Assembly: GCF_000524195.1 (NCBI RefSeq)
Contig: NW_020170516.1
Location: 6,037 to 70,036 of the forward strand
Reading direction: 5' to 3'
Length of the DNA stretch: 64,000 nucleotides
From: Echinococcus granulosus
Taxonomy: Eukaryota; Platyhelminthes; Cestoda; Cyclophyllidea; Taeniidae
The first letter of the stretch is position 1, and every line of letters starts with the position of its first letter. Under the pieces are notes generated by a model. The model saw only the letters and a program-made list of their open reading frames with translations. It did not search any database and had not been told where the DNA came from. Shown piece after piece: positions 26,746-38,230 of the stretch. A program made the translations under genes and the position numbers.

Positions 26746-29524
26746 TCGAACAAGCAAATATTAAAGCGGTACACAAAATGTTTTAGAGGTGTCCAAATAA
26801 TGATACGACATTCCAGGAGACACGCTTTTGCCTAAATAATGTTGTGGGATGGGGGCCAAACCTTTCGTGGTCCGCTATCTTTGCCTGCCCAGTGCGTAGT
26901 TTAAGGAATGGAACATCTTATCAAGCTCCTAATTTCCATGAATGATCCAAAAATTTGTCGTACATGAAGGGAATTTTATACAACATAATTAAGGGAGCAT
27001 AGTCTAAGAAAATTACCCGCAAGGGGCCATAAGTTACTTTGGGGAACGGGACATGTGCTTCCCATGTTAACGCCCTCGTTTAATGGCAATCAGGCATGAC
27101 GACGACAAGAACACAGTGAGACGTTAATAAGTGAAACCCTTAAAAAATTTTCATTGTGAAGGAAATACTGCTTAGAAAGAACAGTTGCATAGCGGTAAAT
27201 TCGTTGAAAAATACCTGCATTCATGGCTGGAAATAAAATCCAGGTCATTCAGGTTGCATGAAAACGCGGCAAATAGAAGCACACATTATGAGGGGAGTAA
27301 AATCATCCACAGGATGTAACTTTCAAATGTATTTTTTTTAAGTTTGGTATAAAAATAACGGTGATGCGTTTACATGTCTTTGAGGGAACCGAAATCTTCT
27401 GATGCAACTGACGTTCAATTCAAACCGGGAATGTTGGATTTTGGTAGAGGGAGTTACAGAAAGCGCAAACTACATTTTCGTCTACCCGTAGTCTTCCAAT
27501 ACCTTCTTACTCGCAATCGAGCATTAAACTAAAGCTCATCAGGACAACTAAACCACCTTAATTTTCGAAATTTGCGAGTTTATTTATCATTCTCATTAAA
27601 AATCTATTCAAATGTGGGACGATCAGGTGTCTAGGGTCAAATATTCGACGCCTCGCCAGAAGGTTCGCAGGGATGGCTGATATGCGGTGGGCTGGGAGTG
27701 GAATCACCACAGCCGGAACTGTCGCAGATAGATGCATGGCAGCGTCTGAGACATTGAAACTCTTTAACTGTCCTACTGACGATTGGTTTAGCAGCTCATC
27801 GCGGTGCCGCTAAACTTTAAGTCCCCACTGGATAAAGGTGTCCGTGGGTTCAAATTTTAGACCTTAATGCACAGGAAATTTATTTTCGGTACATACTCCA
27901 TGCACCTAATGAAAAAGATTAAATCGGGCTCTAAAAACGTTGCAATTAACAAGTAATTACTAAATCGGCCGCACAATTTGTCAAACTCAAGAAGAAAAAC
28001 AAAAAAATCGACATTAATGAAAAATGGGAAAATTTTATTAGGTCTTTTTAAATCAGCAATTATATATCTATATTTAACTTTGGAAGGCATCACATGACAG
28101 AACGACTAACCGACGCATTTTAAAATGCTGGAATTGAAGCCGCCAAAACATTCGAGCAAGTTCTCCCCAGTCTCATTTGAAATTTACCCTTAGCGAGCCA
28201 CTAACGATCCGTGTCAATAAATGATCAGGTCTTCATAGCTGTTGATTCTAGGCTATAAAATGAAGTCATTTGGATGTAAATTTTATTGCCTTACCGCTCG
28301 CCTTCGCTTCTACCTCCGTCTTATCTCTCAGCGCAAGTTCCAGTACATGAAATCAGGTCTTCACCTGTGTTCCATCACCCTTTCCATTGTGAACAGATGC
28401 GTTTTTTGTTATTTGGTTAAACACTTTGTTCACATATTTTATTACACTAAGGTAGCTACGATCATCTTAGTCGAACGGCATTCCATCCCACAGATCTGAT
28501 GGATGGCCAAATAGCAGCTACCTTGTCAGCCAAATTTTGTCCTTTTTTTCCATGAAAATAAAATAAAGGGAATTTAAGAGTACACTTGTGCAGAAAATTG
28601 TGCACAAAGCCCGTCACGCACAGGGGACTGCGGAACGCCTTTCGTTCAGCCAGAATACGTGTGCCTCTGTCCAACTCCTTCGAGGAAAACCCTTGTCGAA
28701 GGCTTTGAGTGGGAAAGACGACACACATGGTTCAAAGACTATGCCGGCAGTGGGTCATCTTCAGCTGCATTCAGTTTGCGGATGCCACACATTGACGCTG
28801 TCAAGTCAAATGCGGCAGAATGCTCTTCATTATTATCCTCTCTTGCATATTTTTCCAGATTATATCATTAAAGATAAAATCCCTTCTCTAGAACGTGGCC
28901 TCTCAAACTGATGGTATGCGTGTTGAGCTTCTGTTCATACGCCAAAGCCACACTTGCCAAAAACGTCGAAGGTGGCAGTTAAGAAGCTGCCTGCTCTGCA
29001 GAGATTAGAAGTGTTCCATCTAAATATACTTCTGCATCGAGATTATTTACGAATTTTTTGACTTATTTGCAGGGGGATCGCTAATTCCAGGAACCTTTAA
29101 GGTAATGATTCGGCATTTTTAGTTGTGTTTTAAGACATTGCAAGCTTCAAACTTTGTATCTGAATAGACTTTAAAATCCTCAATGCGGTTCAGTATTTCG
29201 CAGTCTCTTAATAGCTTTGCGGTGGTGTCAGGAAAGCCTGCCCTAATAGTGCCTAGGAAACTCAGATAGTTAATGAATAGACAGTGGTATTCCTCTTCTG
29301 TGGATGGATATAAAAGAAGAATAAAGCATTAGAAGGCTAAGAGGGAAATAAATAAACCCTCCGTCCCCCTCCCCCAACACCTGCTACCACATCACATTGT
29401 TTCATCTGTTCTTTGGTGTAATGTAGTAGCTTCTATTTAGAGTGTAGAGGGGTCAATTCTGAAAAGATATGTAGATTACAACAGATCAGCGCCAAATCGA
29501 GGTATTCACTACTCTTTCTTTGTT

Positions 29525-29720
29525 AGAAGGCACGTGAAATAGTGTTTTGNNNNNNNNNNNNNNNNNNNNNNNNNNNNNNNNNNNNNNNNNNNNNNNNNNN
29601 NNNNNNNNNNNNNNNNNNNNNNNNNNNNNNNNNNNNNNNNNNNNNNNNNAAAGAAGCGGCAAACACCATCACACATCTACGTGATGTGGCCCTTCCACCA
29701 TTAGTCACGACCTCAGTGGC
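29525..29720 (-). repeat. Gap-interrupted dispersed repeat, copy 2 (inverted)
   Basis: The reverse complement of both flanks matches copy 1 at 18474-18670. The 34-base run from GGTGGAAGGGCC to the end of the palindrome is essentially identical in the two copies, and AACACTATTTCACGTGCC lies on the far side of the gap. Both copies lose assembly at the same internal position, so the centre must be hard to sequence or collapse-prone. Confidence 0.8.
29550..29649. other. Assembly gap, 100 N
   Basis: A second placeholder gap of exactly 100 undetermined bases, inside the inverted copy of the repeat that carries the first gap. Confidence 0.98.
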
Positions 29721-32369
29721 CAAATACTTTGGTGGGTGAATTTTTGGCATCGCCTGCGTCCCTACACTGCAGTTGCCTGACAGCATCCATTATTCGGAGT
29801 GGCCCATGTTTTCAACTTTTCTACATTTTCGCTAACAATTGTTCGACAGAAGACAAAATTAAGGGCTTTAATCACCATATTAAACATTTTGGAAGTAGAA
29901 GTAATGGTAACCGGAGGTTGGGATGTCCGAAACGCTGTTGAATAATACGTGAGATTACTGTCTTGTGGAAATCGGTACCTTTGGTGTTCATTTTTTAGCC
30001 ATGGATATCTGAAGCATCAAATCGTATTGTAACCTTAATCTAAGGATAATTTTAATTTGCATTTCTTGAGTGGAACTCGTTAAGCAAATAAAGAAGTAGC
30101 CTTTAAACAGCTTGTGTTTCATTTTGGAAAATGTTTACTTGTTGTTTTTTTCTCTCTGTTCTCAATTATCCCCTTTTATTAAATGAGACATAGTTCTAAC
30201 GTAGGAACTCCAAAATAGGTTTGCCATATGTAGCTTATTTTACCCATTTAGGGTGCTATAAACCCAATTCATAGAGTTTAATGGTAGTTGTGATCTCTGT
30301 AGAACAATAAAATGTCTGTGTTGTAGTGATTTTATTTTCCCATGATATTGTGGTAGCAAACGCATTAAAATTCCCTTCCTTTTCGTCTTATCTTTGCTAC
30401 CCTTCGAAAGCCCCACAAGGGGCTGTTAAAGAGGTTTTAGAGAATTAACTTTCGAATCCATTGATATAAGGATTGACGTGACCTCACCGAGACCATCATA
30501 AGACTTTTGATCACGCATTCCTGTATAACACAAGCTGTATAAAGTAAATGTGATTCCATCTCAACCGCAAAGATCGTCATCCTGGACCTGACAGCCGTCT
30601 CTGGCATCCAGAGTCAGGCTATTATGTCGATCTTGATATCCTGAAATGTGCGCAATGGCTTGCACAGACAATCGCTGATCATTGAGAGTATACATTCCCT
30701 TTAAAGGGCTGGAGTTCTCTCTTCTCTTCAAAGACGCAGTACTTAGGGCCATTGGCCGATAGGGTGGTGGGAACGAGACCAAGCCGTCACATATCAAATT
30801 TCTTAGGCTTGCAAGTACGTTTCGGGTGTTGAAAAATGGTTGAAATGATAATTGTAGACTGTGGAGGAAATGGGAACTTATACCGCGACCTTCAAACTTA
30901 ACTCACGTGGCTGGCTTATTCATTCTCGAGATTGAAATCACTGGAAAAACGTCTTTGCCGCATCAACTTAGGTCAAACACTTCGTTTATATCTTTGAAGT
31001 TGTATGCATTATTGTTTTGTGGCTCCATGACAAAGATCAAGCAGGCGTAAACTCCTCCATAAACTGACACTCCAAAATGCAATTCTAGGCACAGTGTGCT
31101 AAGGCACTTCCAAGGCAAAAGGCGTCAAGAGCCATCAAGGTGAATTGATCATTTTGTATTGAAAGTTCAGTCACAAAATTCATCGCCAAAGTGTTGTCCA
31201 GGTCAAAAAGACAAATAAAGCAGTAGAAATCACTAATGCATGTGTGGGGGAAAAAAATTTTTAATGTATTCTCGATTATTGGATCCGTGTATTGGGCTTT
31301 AAAACAATAAAGAAAGACACGCAAATGGGCTGTTGAAACGGAATACCTAAGAGTACAAAGTACATTTTTCAAGGTGATTCGACGCCATCATTTAGAGTGA
31401 GTTCTAAACGGTATGTGCGGATTTTCGGATGATATGGGAAAAAAACCATGTATAACTCCAAAGTACAGTAACCGCAAAATCTGACGTAGAGGAAATTAAT
31501 TGTAAACATGGATTATGGGTTAGGGTCTTTAGTAGACCATATTTTAAAGAGTTATAACTACTGGTGTTTAAATTAACATAGAGTTATCCGCAATTTTTCA
31601 GTTCTAAAAACCCTTGAAACATACGCGAAGATAGCAAAGAGGGATATTCTCAAGAGTTTGCCGAAGTCTCCACTTTTTAAACCATTTTTTAACTTATACT
31701 ATAGCGGTTCAAAAAGGAGGAGAGCTTATTTTCTGTTTTTAAATTATAACGAACTGTCACGCGGGTGGGTTTCTTTCTTGTTTAGATAAAGCGTTGTAGT
31801 GCGAATAAAAGCCCAGGATGATTATTTTTGCTCTCATTTACTGCTTTTAGGCACATGTCGGCCCTTTTTTTTATTTAGAGGACATAGCTTTCGCTGCTAG
31901 AAGAGCCTGTGACCATCCGTTAGTGGGTGCTGCTGTCGTGGCCTTGAGAATGCGAACACGCGAATGGGCCAAGTGGCTCTTATTTTTTGCCCAGTTATGC
32001 CCATTCCAGGACAGCTTTACGAAATCTATGGAAAAGTTTTTCCGATTATTTAACTACTTCACCCTTTATAACCTTAATTTAACTGAATGCAACCAAAAGA
32101 AGCCTTCTTTAGTTTAGTGAGTGTTGATCAATTTGCAGATGTAGCCAATCCAAAATCACTTGAAGATCATATTGCTGGAAAAAAATTTATTACTTATGAA
32201 CAATTAGGAAAATATGTGCTTGGACTCTGTAAACAGCTTGATATAAATTTGATTAGTAAAGAGAGGCAAATTAAGCTTTAACATTTTGATAAAATACAAC
32301 CAGGTCCTTAAATTATTTGCAAATAAATTTATTTTGCTGGGTTTTGAGCGTAATTGAGTAAAGCCTCTT

Positions 32370-32540
32370 AACTCCCGCGGGGACAGAAGATGACGCAATA
32401 CTTGGGCAGAATACGCATTGTCAATGATGAGGAGGGCTGGAGAGGTCACTGTTGTGGCCCGAAGGTCATGCCGTCCGAAGGGCGTACAATGGTGGACGGG
32501 GAGCATAAAAATAACTAAAGCATTACAATTACCACCGTAA
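32370..32540 (+). repeat. Dispersed repeat family A copy
   Basis: Shared landmarks with other family A copies are GAGGAGGGCTGG, TGTGGCCCGAAGGTCATGCC, GGGCGTACAA and the terminal AAATAACTAAAGCATTACA. It is noncoding and diverged. Confidence 0.55.
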
Positions 32541-35500
32541 ATGTTTTGGTTTCGTGGATGAGCATTGAGTACGGGCGATGGACTTTTACTAATGGGATCC
32601 AGTTATTGTCAGTTTTGGAAATAACTTGGCATAAGCTGACTAACCTTGGTAGAACTTCTGCAATTTCTGCGCATTCATACTTGGAGTTTTGAAATTATCC
32701 TGGGTATGCGTGGAATGTACTTAGTTAAAGGGCTTTACTGGATGCCATTCAGAGAGAGTTTATCCAGGCATCTGGTAGTGACGCCTCCTGTTGAATGCTG
32801 ACATCACACAATGCGCAGGAAAAGCACAAGCTTGCATTGTGGCACTACGGGCTCTGAAAGGGTTTCCCTTCCGAAAGGTACTTCCAAAACAGTCGGCATG
32901 ACGCCACAGTGATGACTAAAAGGAGAAGTTGTGTGCACGATAGTTGCCACCTTAAGTTGCTGGAGATTTAGGTACAGTCTTTGGGCCTATAAGCCTACAT
33001 TACACAATGTCTCAGGGCAGCAAATTCCAGAAATGCTGAATAGCTGGAAGCAATTAAAATTAGGAGTTACTAAAATTACAGGGGGTCATTTTTAAACAAC
33101 AAGAGTGCATTTTCATAGCCCCATTGGGCGGGCTGGCAAATTATTTGCTGTGCAGCATCTATTAATCAACTTTGAGAAAGCGAAGAGTGGGGGAAACGTC
33201 ATTGAAATGAGGGGCTCTAAAGGCGTGGACTGACACCAACGTGAATAAGATGATTGCGGTGGGAGCAGGACTTGGTGAAAGCGGAGAAATCTCTTATCTC
33301 ATACAACTGACTTCGCGTGAAATAGCGGTAGAAGGGTTTTAAGGCACCACTGTCTAGACAACACTGAATTACTCTGAAGGGCAGTACTATGATTAAGCTG
33401 AGTGGATGTACTGGTAGGGCTTCAAAGCTGTGCTTCGTCGGCACAGAAGACGGGGAAGACCCTCCTATATATTCGGTGTCTATTTGAGATTAAAAAGATT
33501 TACATCGCAATAGTAATCACTAGGCAGAAATTTGATGATGAAAACGAACTTGAGTATTAGCTCAAAAAGTTGATAGTCTGCTTTCCTGCTGGCAGTATCC
33601 ATAGTGAATGAATACTTATGAAGCTGATTGAAATAAATGCTGAGGAAGAGAGATTCGGATTATGAGAAGGAGGTCTATCTTTGTGTGAGACAACGCAATT
33701 CTGACAGGCAGTGCCTTTCAAGGCTTAGAATAGAGCTGCAATTCAAGTTATCTTATCGCATCTTGGAGGTTTAAACATGAAGTTGCCTTGGCAAGCCTTG
33801 AAAAACCCCTTTGTCATTGTATCGTCGTTCTTCCAGAAGGACTAGCACTACATTAAAAGTACCTCTTAAGTAGAGAAATGCATTTGTCATCTCGGGATTA
33901 AACGACACCAGTGTAGTGCGATGGAAAATTAGTCAAATTTAAGCGTGACCTCGTCCCCCTATTATGCGGTGTAGTCAGTGGTAGTCATCATTTTTCGATG
34001 CAAGTCATGTCTTTTCGTGGTTAGCAAACGGCTCCAAAAGCCTCTTTCCTCTCATTCCGCAATTTGGAGAGGGCTGAGGATACCAAGGACGCGATTCACA
34101 AGGCCTGTGCATGCCAGAATGGTCACCGGAAATGCCCAATCACTTGGCCGGTTGACTCACTAAGGCGAAATCTGCCCAACTGGCGGGTGCATTGGGGGCA
34201 ACAGTTGTCGGGGTGACCGTACGAATCCCGGGTCCAGTGAGTCACGCCCTTAGGACGTAAGGGGCAGAACGCCAGTTGTTGGGATATTGGGAAATTACCC
34301 AATTTCGGACTAAATTTACCTTTTTCATACCTCCGAAGGCAATGCGCTGCCTCGAAGCTACCGTCAGCACAGTTTTGCTATCTGAGTTAGTAAGACACCT
34401 AAAAGGAGGAATTGCTTCTTCGTAATCCACTACATTTTAGGTCTAAGGGAGCATCTAGTTAGCGTGTAGGCTGGATTATACTGAACTGGGTTGCTAGTGC
34501 AAACTTTTTAGCCTCAGCTGTGATGTGATGAGCCGTACTGGATGCCACGGTTAATCGAACCGCGCAAAAATCCAACGTAGGCTCAATTTTACTGAAATTC
34601 AAATTGACTCTACCTCAGGCATCTTATCGAAGTAGTTCACCTTCAATCCTGAGGACTCTGACTATGGTTTTGTGATAGCTCGTCGTGCCATGGAAGTTGT
34701 TCTGTGGGAAGGAAGGTAATAAACTATGCGCCTGGAGTGATGGTAACGACGCACCTCCATAGTAAATAGGGGGACCTGAGCGGTCACTGCGAAAAATCAA
34801 AGCGATGGTGTCTACTTCCAATTTCGGGGAATGAAAGCAACCTGCAGTTAAAATTAGTAACCTAAAGACGCTCAATTTTAAACTGGCTTGACAACAAACA
34901 ATATCACTTTTACTTTGTGCATCGAGATTATTTCGGTTGTATTAAACAAAGGAATGTGATACAAAAGCTGTGACGGTTGTATTTGTCGGTTAAGTGGAAG
35001 AAGAAGTCGACTGTTCGTGGGAATTATGCATGTCATATATAGCAGCGCATGCTATCTCCGTGGGAACAAATGATGAATTGCTGATCTTGGTACCTTTTCA
35101 GCCCCCAACCAATGCATCGCTTCTTCGGAGTTTCTCTGACAAGGATACCTAAGTCTCTATAGTGGCACCAGTATGCTAGAATGAGTCACACCCTCTTTAC
35201 ATCTTGCGGAGGTCAGTGCTGGGTCTCAAACTGTAGGCTCAGGCGTAAATTCTGTGGTCGATTACTACACACAGAACTTGGCAGACGAAAGGCATCTGGA
35301 ATGGCGCCCTACGACAGTGATGGAAAGAGAGCCACTTCAAAGCGTTAGTAAATGCTTAAAAAATATTACTTCAGGCTTGATGACATTGACAGGTCTCTGG
35401 GGCATATGAAAATGGCAATGAATGGCGAAGTGGAGTAAAAATTAGAGGAACTGCCTTGTTGTACTGCGTGCTGCACTGAATGGATTGTTAAGTTAACATG

Positions 35501-36292
35501 ACCGACTCTAGGAAACTGGCTGTAACATTGTCAAGCTTTGAGGACTAGTCCTTAAGTAACACAGGCCGCGTAACTCCATGAAAATCTGCCAGAATCACTC
35601 TCATGGCTAAATTCGGCTGCCATATGGCTGGGATGCAAAATCGACGCAGAGTCTTCTTTTGTCGCCTCGAGGTTGGTTAAAGCATCACTTGACTGTCGAG
35701 GTTACCCAAGAGAAGGTGGCAGCCAAGTGATGTGATTCTACTTCGATCATCGGTGATATTACTGCGCCATGGAGACCCAATGAAACACCCTCATTTTGTT
35801 TTGAGTCGTGGTCATGTTTGCCAACAGACCTGCGAAAAAGCTTCTGTTTTCTCACGCCTGTTTTGCCCCAATACCCATTCAGGACGCTGTCTTGCATAAA
35901 AAGCGCAGGTTTTTTGCCAACGAATGAATCACTTCCCGACTGAGCTCCGCTTGTCATGCCTGGGTAGCATTCTTTCGGTATGTCATCCCATGTAAATGCT
36001 TTTGGAACTGTGAACATGCTGTCGAGGAGCCGGAGCTGTTTTGGCGACACCATGTGAAATGGTGGGTGCTTTCACCACCAAGGCCTCAGAAGAAAATCCA
36101 ATCATGACAGTACGGACGGTTCGCTGTTTCACTATGACACTAACTGGCCAAATGAACTGTTGTTGAAATACCCAGAAACGCACTTATCATTGAATCATGA
36201 ACACCTTGCATCTCTCTTCTTGATTTAAACGCGACCAATGCATTTGAGACATAATTTTCAAAAGGCAATGATTGAAAAGTAAAGAACGCCTA

Positions 36293-36306
36293 TCACATAT
36301 TTGTGA
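36293..36306. repeat. Short palindrome, family-related
   Basis: TCACA and TGTGA arms flank the centre TATT. It is a weaker member of the palindrome family at 5042, 7904 and 60728. Confidence 0.4.
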
Positions 36307-37895
36307 CACCGAGTCTGCGTATTGGCGCCGATGGCGGTAGCGCACGTGTCAGTGTATAGGGCAGGGTGAATGCACCGACTTCCACCTTTTCAGCCGATTC
36401 GCAACCTCTACTTCGGCTCAGGTGCCCACATGAAAACGACCCAGCCTCTAGAGTAAAGTCACTTGCTAGGGTGGTTGAACTTTCCAATTTCACTCGAAGT
36501 CTCACCCAACCGCTTGGACATTCCACATTCCCCGATGTAATGACGCATTGTGCTCACAATTGTTCCACCATTGCAGTACTAAAATGCCTCAGTACAAAAT
36601 TTTATTGCACTTCATGAATGGCGTGCCTCCCTCCCATAAAACCGACAACACACGCACACACTTTGTGACTGCCAGTGTCTGATGCCATAGCAACGGCACG
36701 GTCTCATCTGGCTGCGCCATACATCGTTGCCCCATTTCATTTCATTAGTCAAAGGAGTGTGGCATTTAAACGGAGCATCTGCTGCTTCACCAATGCCTTG
36801 AAGCTACTCGCCGACGAGTTTTGCACAGACCATTCCTCGAACAAACCTGACAGGGTCAACGAAATGCCATTTCCAGTTTCACCACCCCAGTTGCGGACTT
36901 GGGACTTTCAAGCTTAGTATCAAGGCGTTGGTGCACGTAGAGATCGCTTAACTCGAGAAATGCCGGTCTGGTAGTCAAGCCACTCCAACAGATGCTATTG
37001 GCGAATTTTTGAGGCAAAATGACAAGTCACGTTAAATTGACATGTTAACCGTTGCTTGCACCTGCATTCAGACAGTTGGCAGGAGAACCAGTGGTGGTTG
37101 GTGGAGCCGCGCGCACCGCCTGTTTGAAGACGGCTGAGTCAGCGCCGTTTCTGTCCTAGTCATCGCGAGTATCCCCGCATCCAGCAGAGCACAAAGCACG
37201 CCACCCACAATATACATGCACAGCGCACACGCGAAAACGCGAGAAGCGGAGACGAGGCGATGAGTAGAAGCATGCACAGCCGATTGTGTCTAACCTCTGC
37301 CACAGGCAATCTAATCAACCGCCCCCAAGAGCACCCCACTCGAGATAAACGGATCTATTTACGAGCACTAAATTTTGCGTTTCTTTCCCACGAATTTTGT
37401 TTTTCGTCAAAACGAATCCCCAGCCCTTCTCATGCGCTGCTTGCGCGCGCACGTGCCCACATGCGCACACGTTCATCGACGCATGAAACTTGCTGAAATG
37501 TAGAAAGAAGATGACTACGCAACTGCTCAAGCCCCGAAATGAACCCTCCCCGGATTCTTTTGCCTCGAAGGCGACTTTGAAGACCGAGAATCCTCGGATG
37601 AAGAAGCGAATTCAGTGCTTACCCCGGATACGCAGTTTCGTCAGATGTATTTTAGCTAATGGACAGAAAGAGGTTTGAATACGTGGGCTTTAGAATACGG
37701 GTGGGGGAGGGAGAGGGCAGTGGTAGCGGACACGAAATAAAAGGCCAGGCGGTAGACCGCAGGACCGTCAAATGCGGATCGATGATGCAGGGAGAGTGCG
37801 TAATGAAAAGGAGGAAGAGCGCGGAAAGATCCGGCAGCGAAAAAACGCAGTGCAGCACCACCGCCAGAAAAGGTAGAAAAAAGAACATTCCTACA

Positions 37896-37930
37896 TATCG
37901 ATAACTGCGGATAAAGAAAATTTATCGATA
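37896..37930. promoter_or_regulatory. Paired TATCGATA palindromes
   Basis: Two perfect eight-base TATCGATA sites occupy 37896-37903 and 37923-37930, 27 bases apart start to start. In Drosophila this is the core of the DRE promoter element bound by DREF. No such role is established in this organism. The pair lies about 300 bases beyond the LIM gene stop, so it would serve that gene's 3' flank or an unseen neighbour. Confidence 0.3.
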
Positions 37931-38230
37931 GGTAGACAGGACTGAAACTGCAGTTACTGCTGCTGTCGTTGCCACCACCACTGACAAGAAAGAAGAAGCG
38001 TTGAAGAAGGCTAGTCTCTGTTCCTTTACAACAAAAGCATAGGCAGGACGGAGAGCAGCAGCAGCAAAAGCAGAGATCCCCACAGAAGAAAATAGGCCAG
38101 AACGAGGGTGTACGGTGGAGGGGGAACTGAGGAAACAGCAGCAAATGAAAAGAAGCAGCAGCGACATCTTGCTTGGAGTGGGAAATTAGGGCACAGTGAG
38201 TGGGTTTTTCAGTTCTTCGATTAAGGGGAT

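Larger units (their letters stand above)
18638..29549. other. Gene-free repeat-rich interval
   Basis: No supportable coding exon on either strand. The interval contains three family A copies (21.5, 25.8 and 26.6 kb) and two family B copies (22.0 and 23.7 kb). The remainder is AT-rich with no recognised signal. The longest open frames (about 80-107 codons, for example near 28.6-28.9 kb) carry no recognisable motif. Confidence 0.6.
29650..38230. other. Gene-free interval, GC-richer toward its end
   Basis: No supportable exon. A family A copy lies at 32.4 kb and a palindrome at 36.3 kb. The longest open frame on the minus strand (35685-36053, 122 codons) has no recognisable motif and no splice-linked partner. 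From about 36.3 kb onward the DNA becomes GC-richer, with alternating purine/pyrimidine tracts, and includes the likely 3' untranslated region of the LIM gene on the minus strand. No exact AATAAA for that gene was found within 500 bases of its stop. Confidence 0.55.

Noticed and set aside
27780..27870. tRNA-like segment containing GTGGGTTCAAATTTTAG
   Set aside because: It has a B-box-like block, but the T-arm and acceptor stems do not pair. At most it is a degenerate tRNA-derived relic.
18479..29790. Shared peptide GGRATSRRCVMV in frames next to both N gaps
   Set aside because: It is identical because the DNA repeat is identical, not because of coding conservation. The frames run into undetermined bases.
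35685..36053. 122-codon open frame on the minus strand, the longest in the gene-free part
   Set aside because: No recognisable domain, no convincing splice partners, and the surrounding DNA is repeat debris. Its length is within what chance gives in a window this size.
37656..38144. 162-codon minus-strand frame rich in Phe, Ser and Cys
   Set aside because: It derives from pyrimidine-rich and CAG/CTG-type simple sequence downstream of the LIM gene, with no domain and no splice link. It is more likely 3' untranslated or intergenic.
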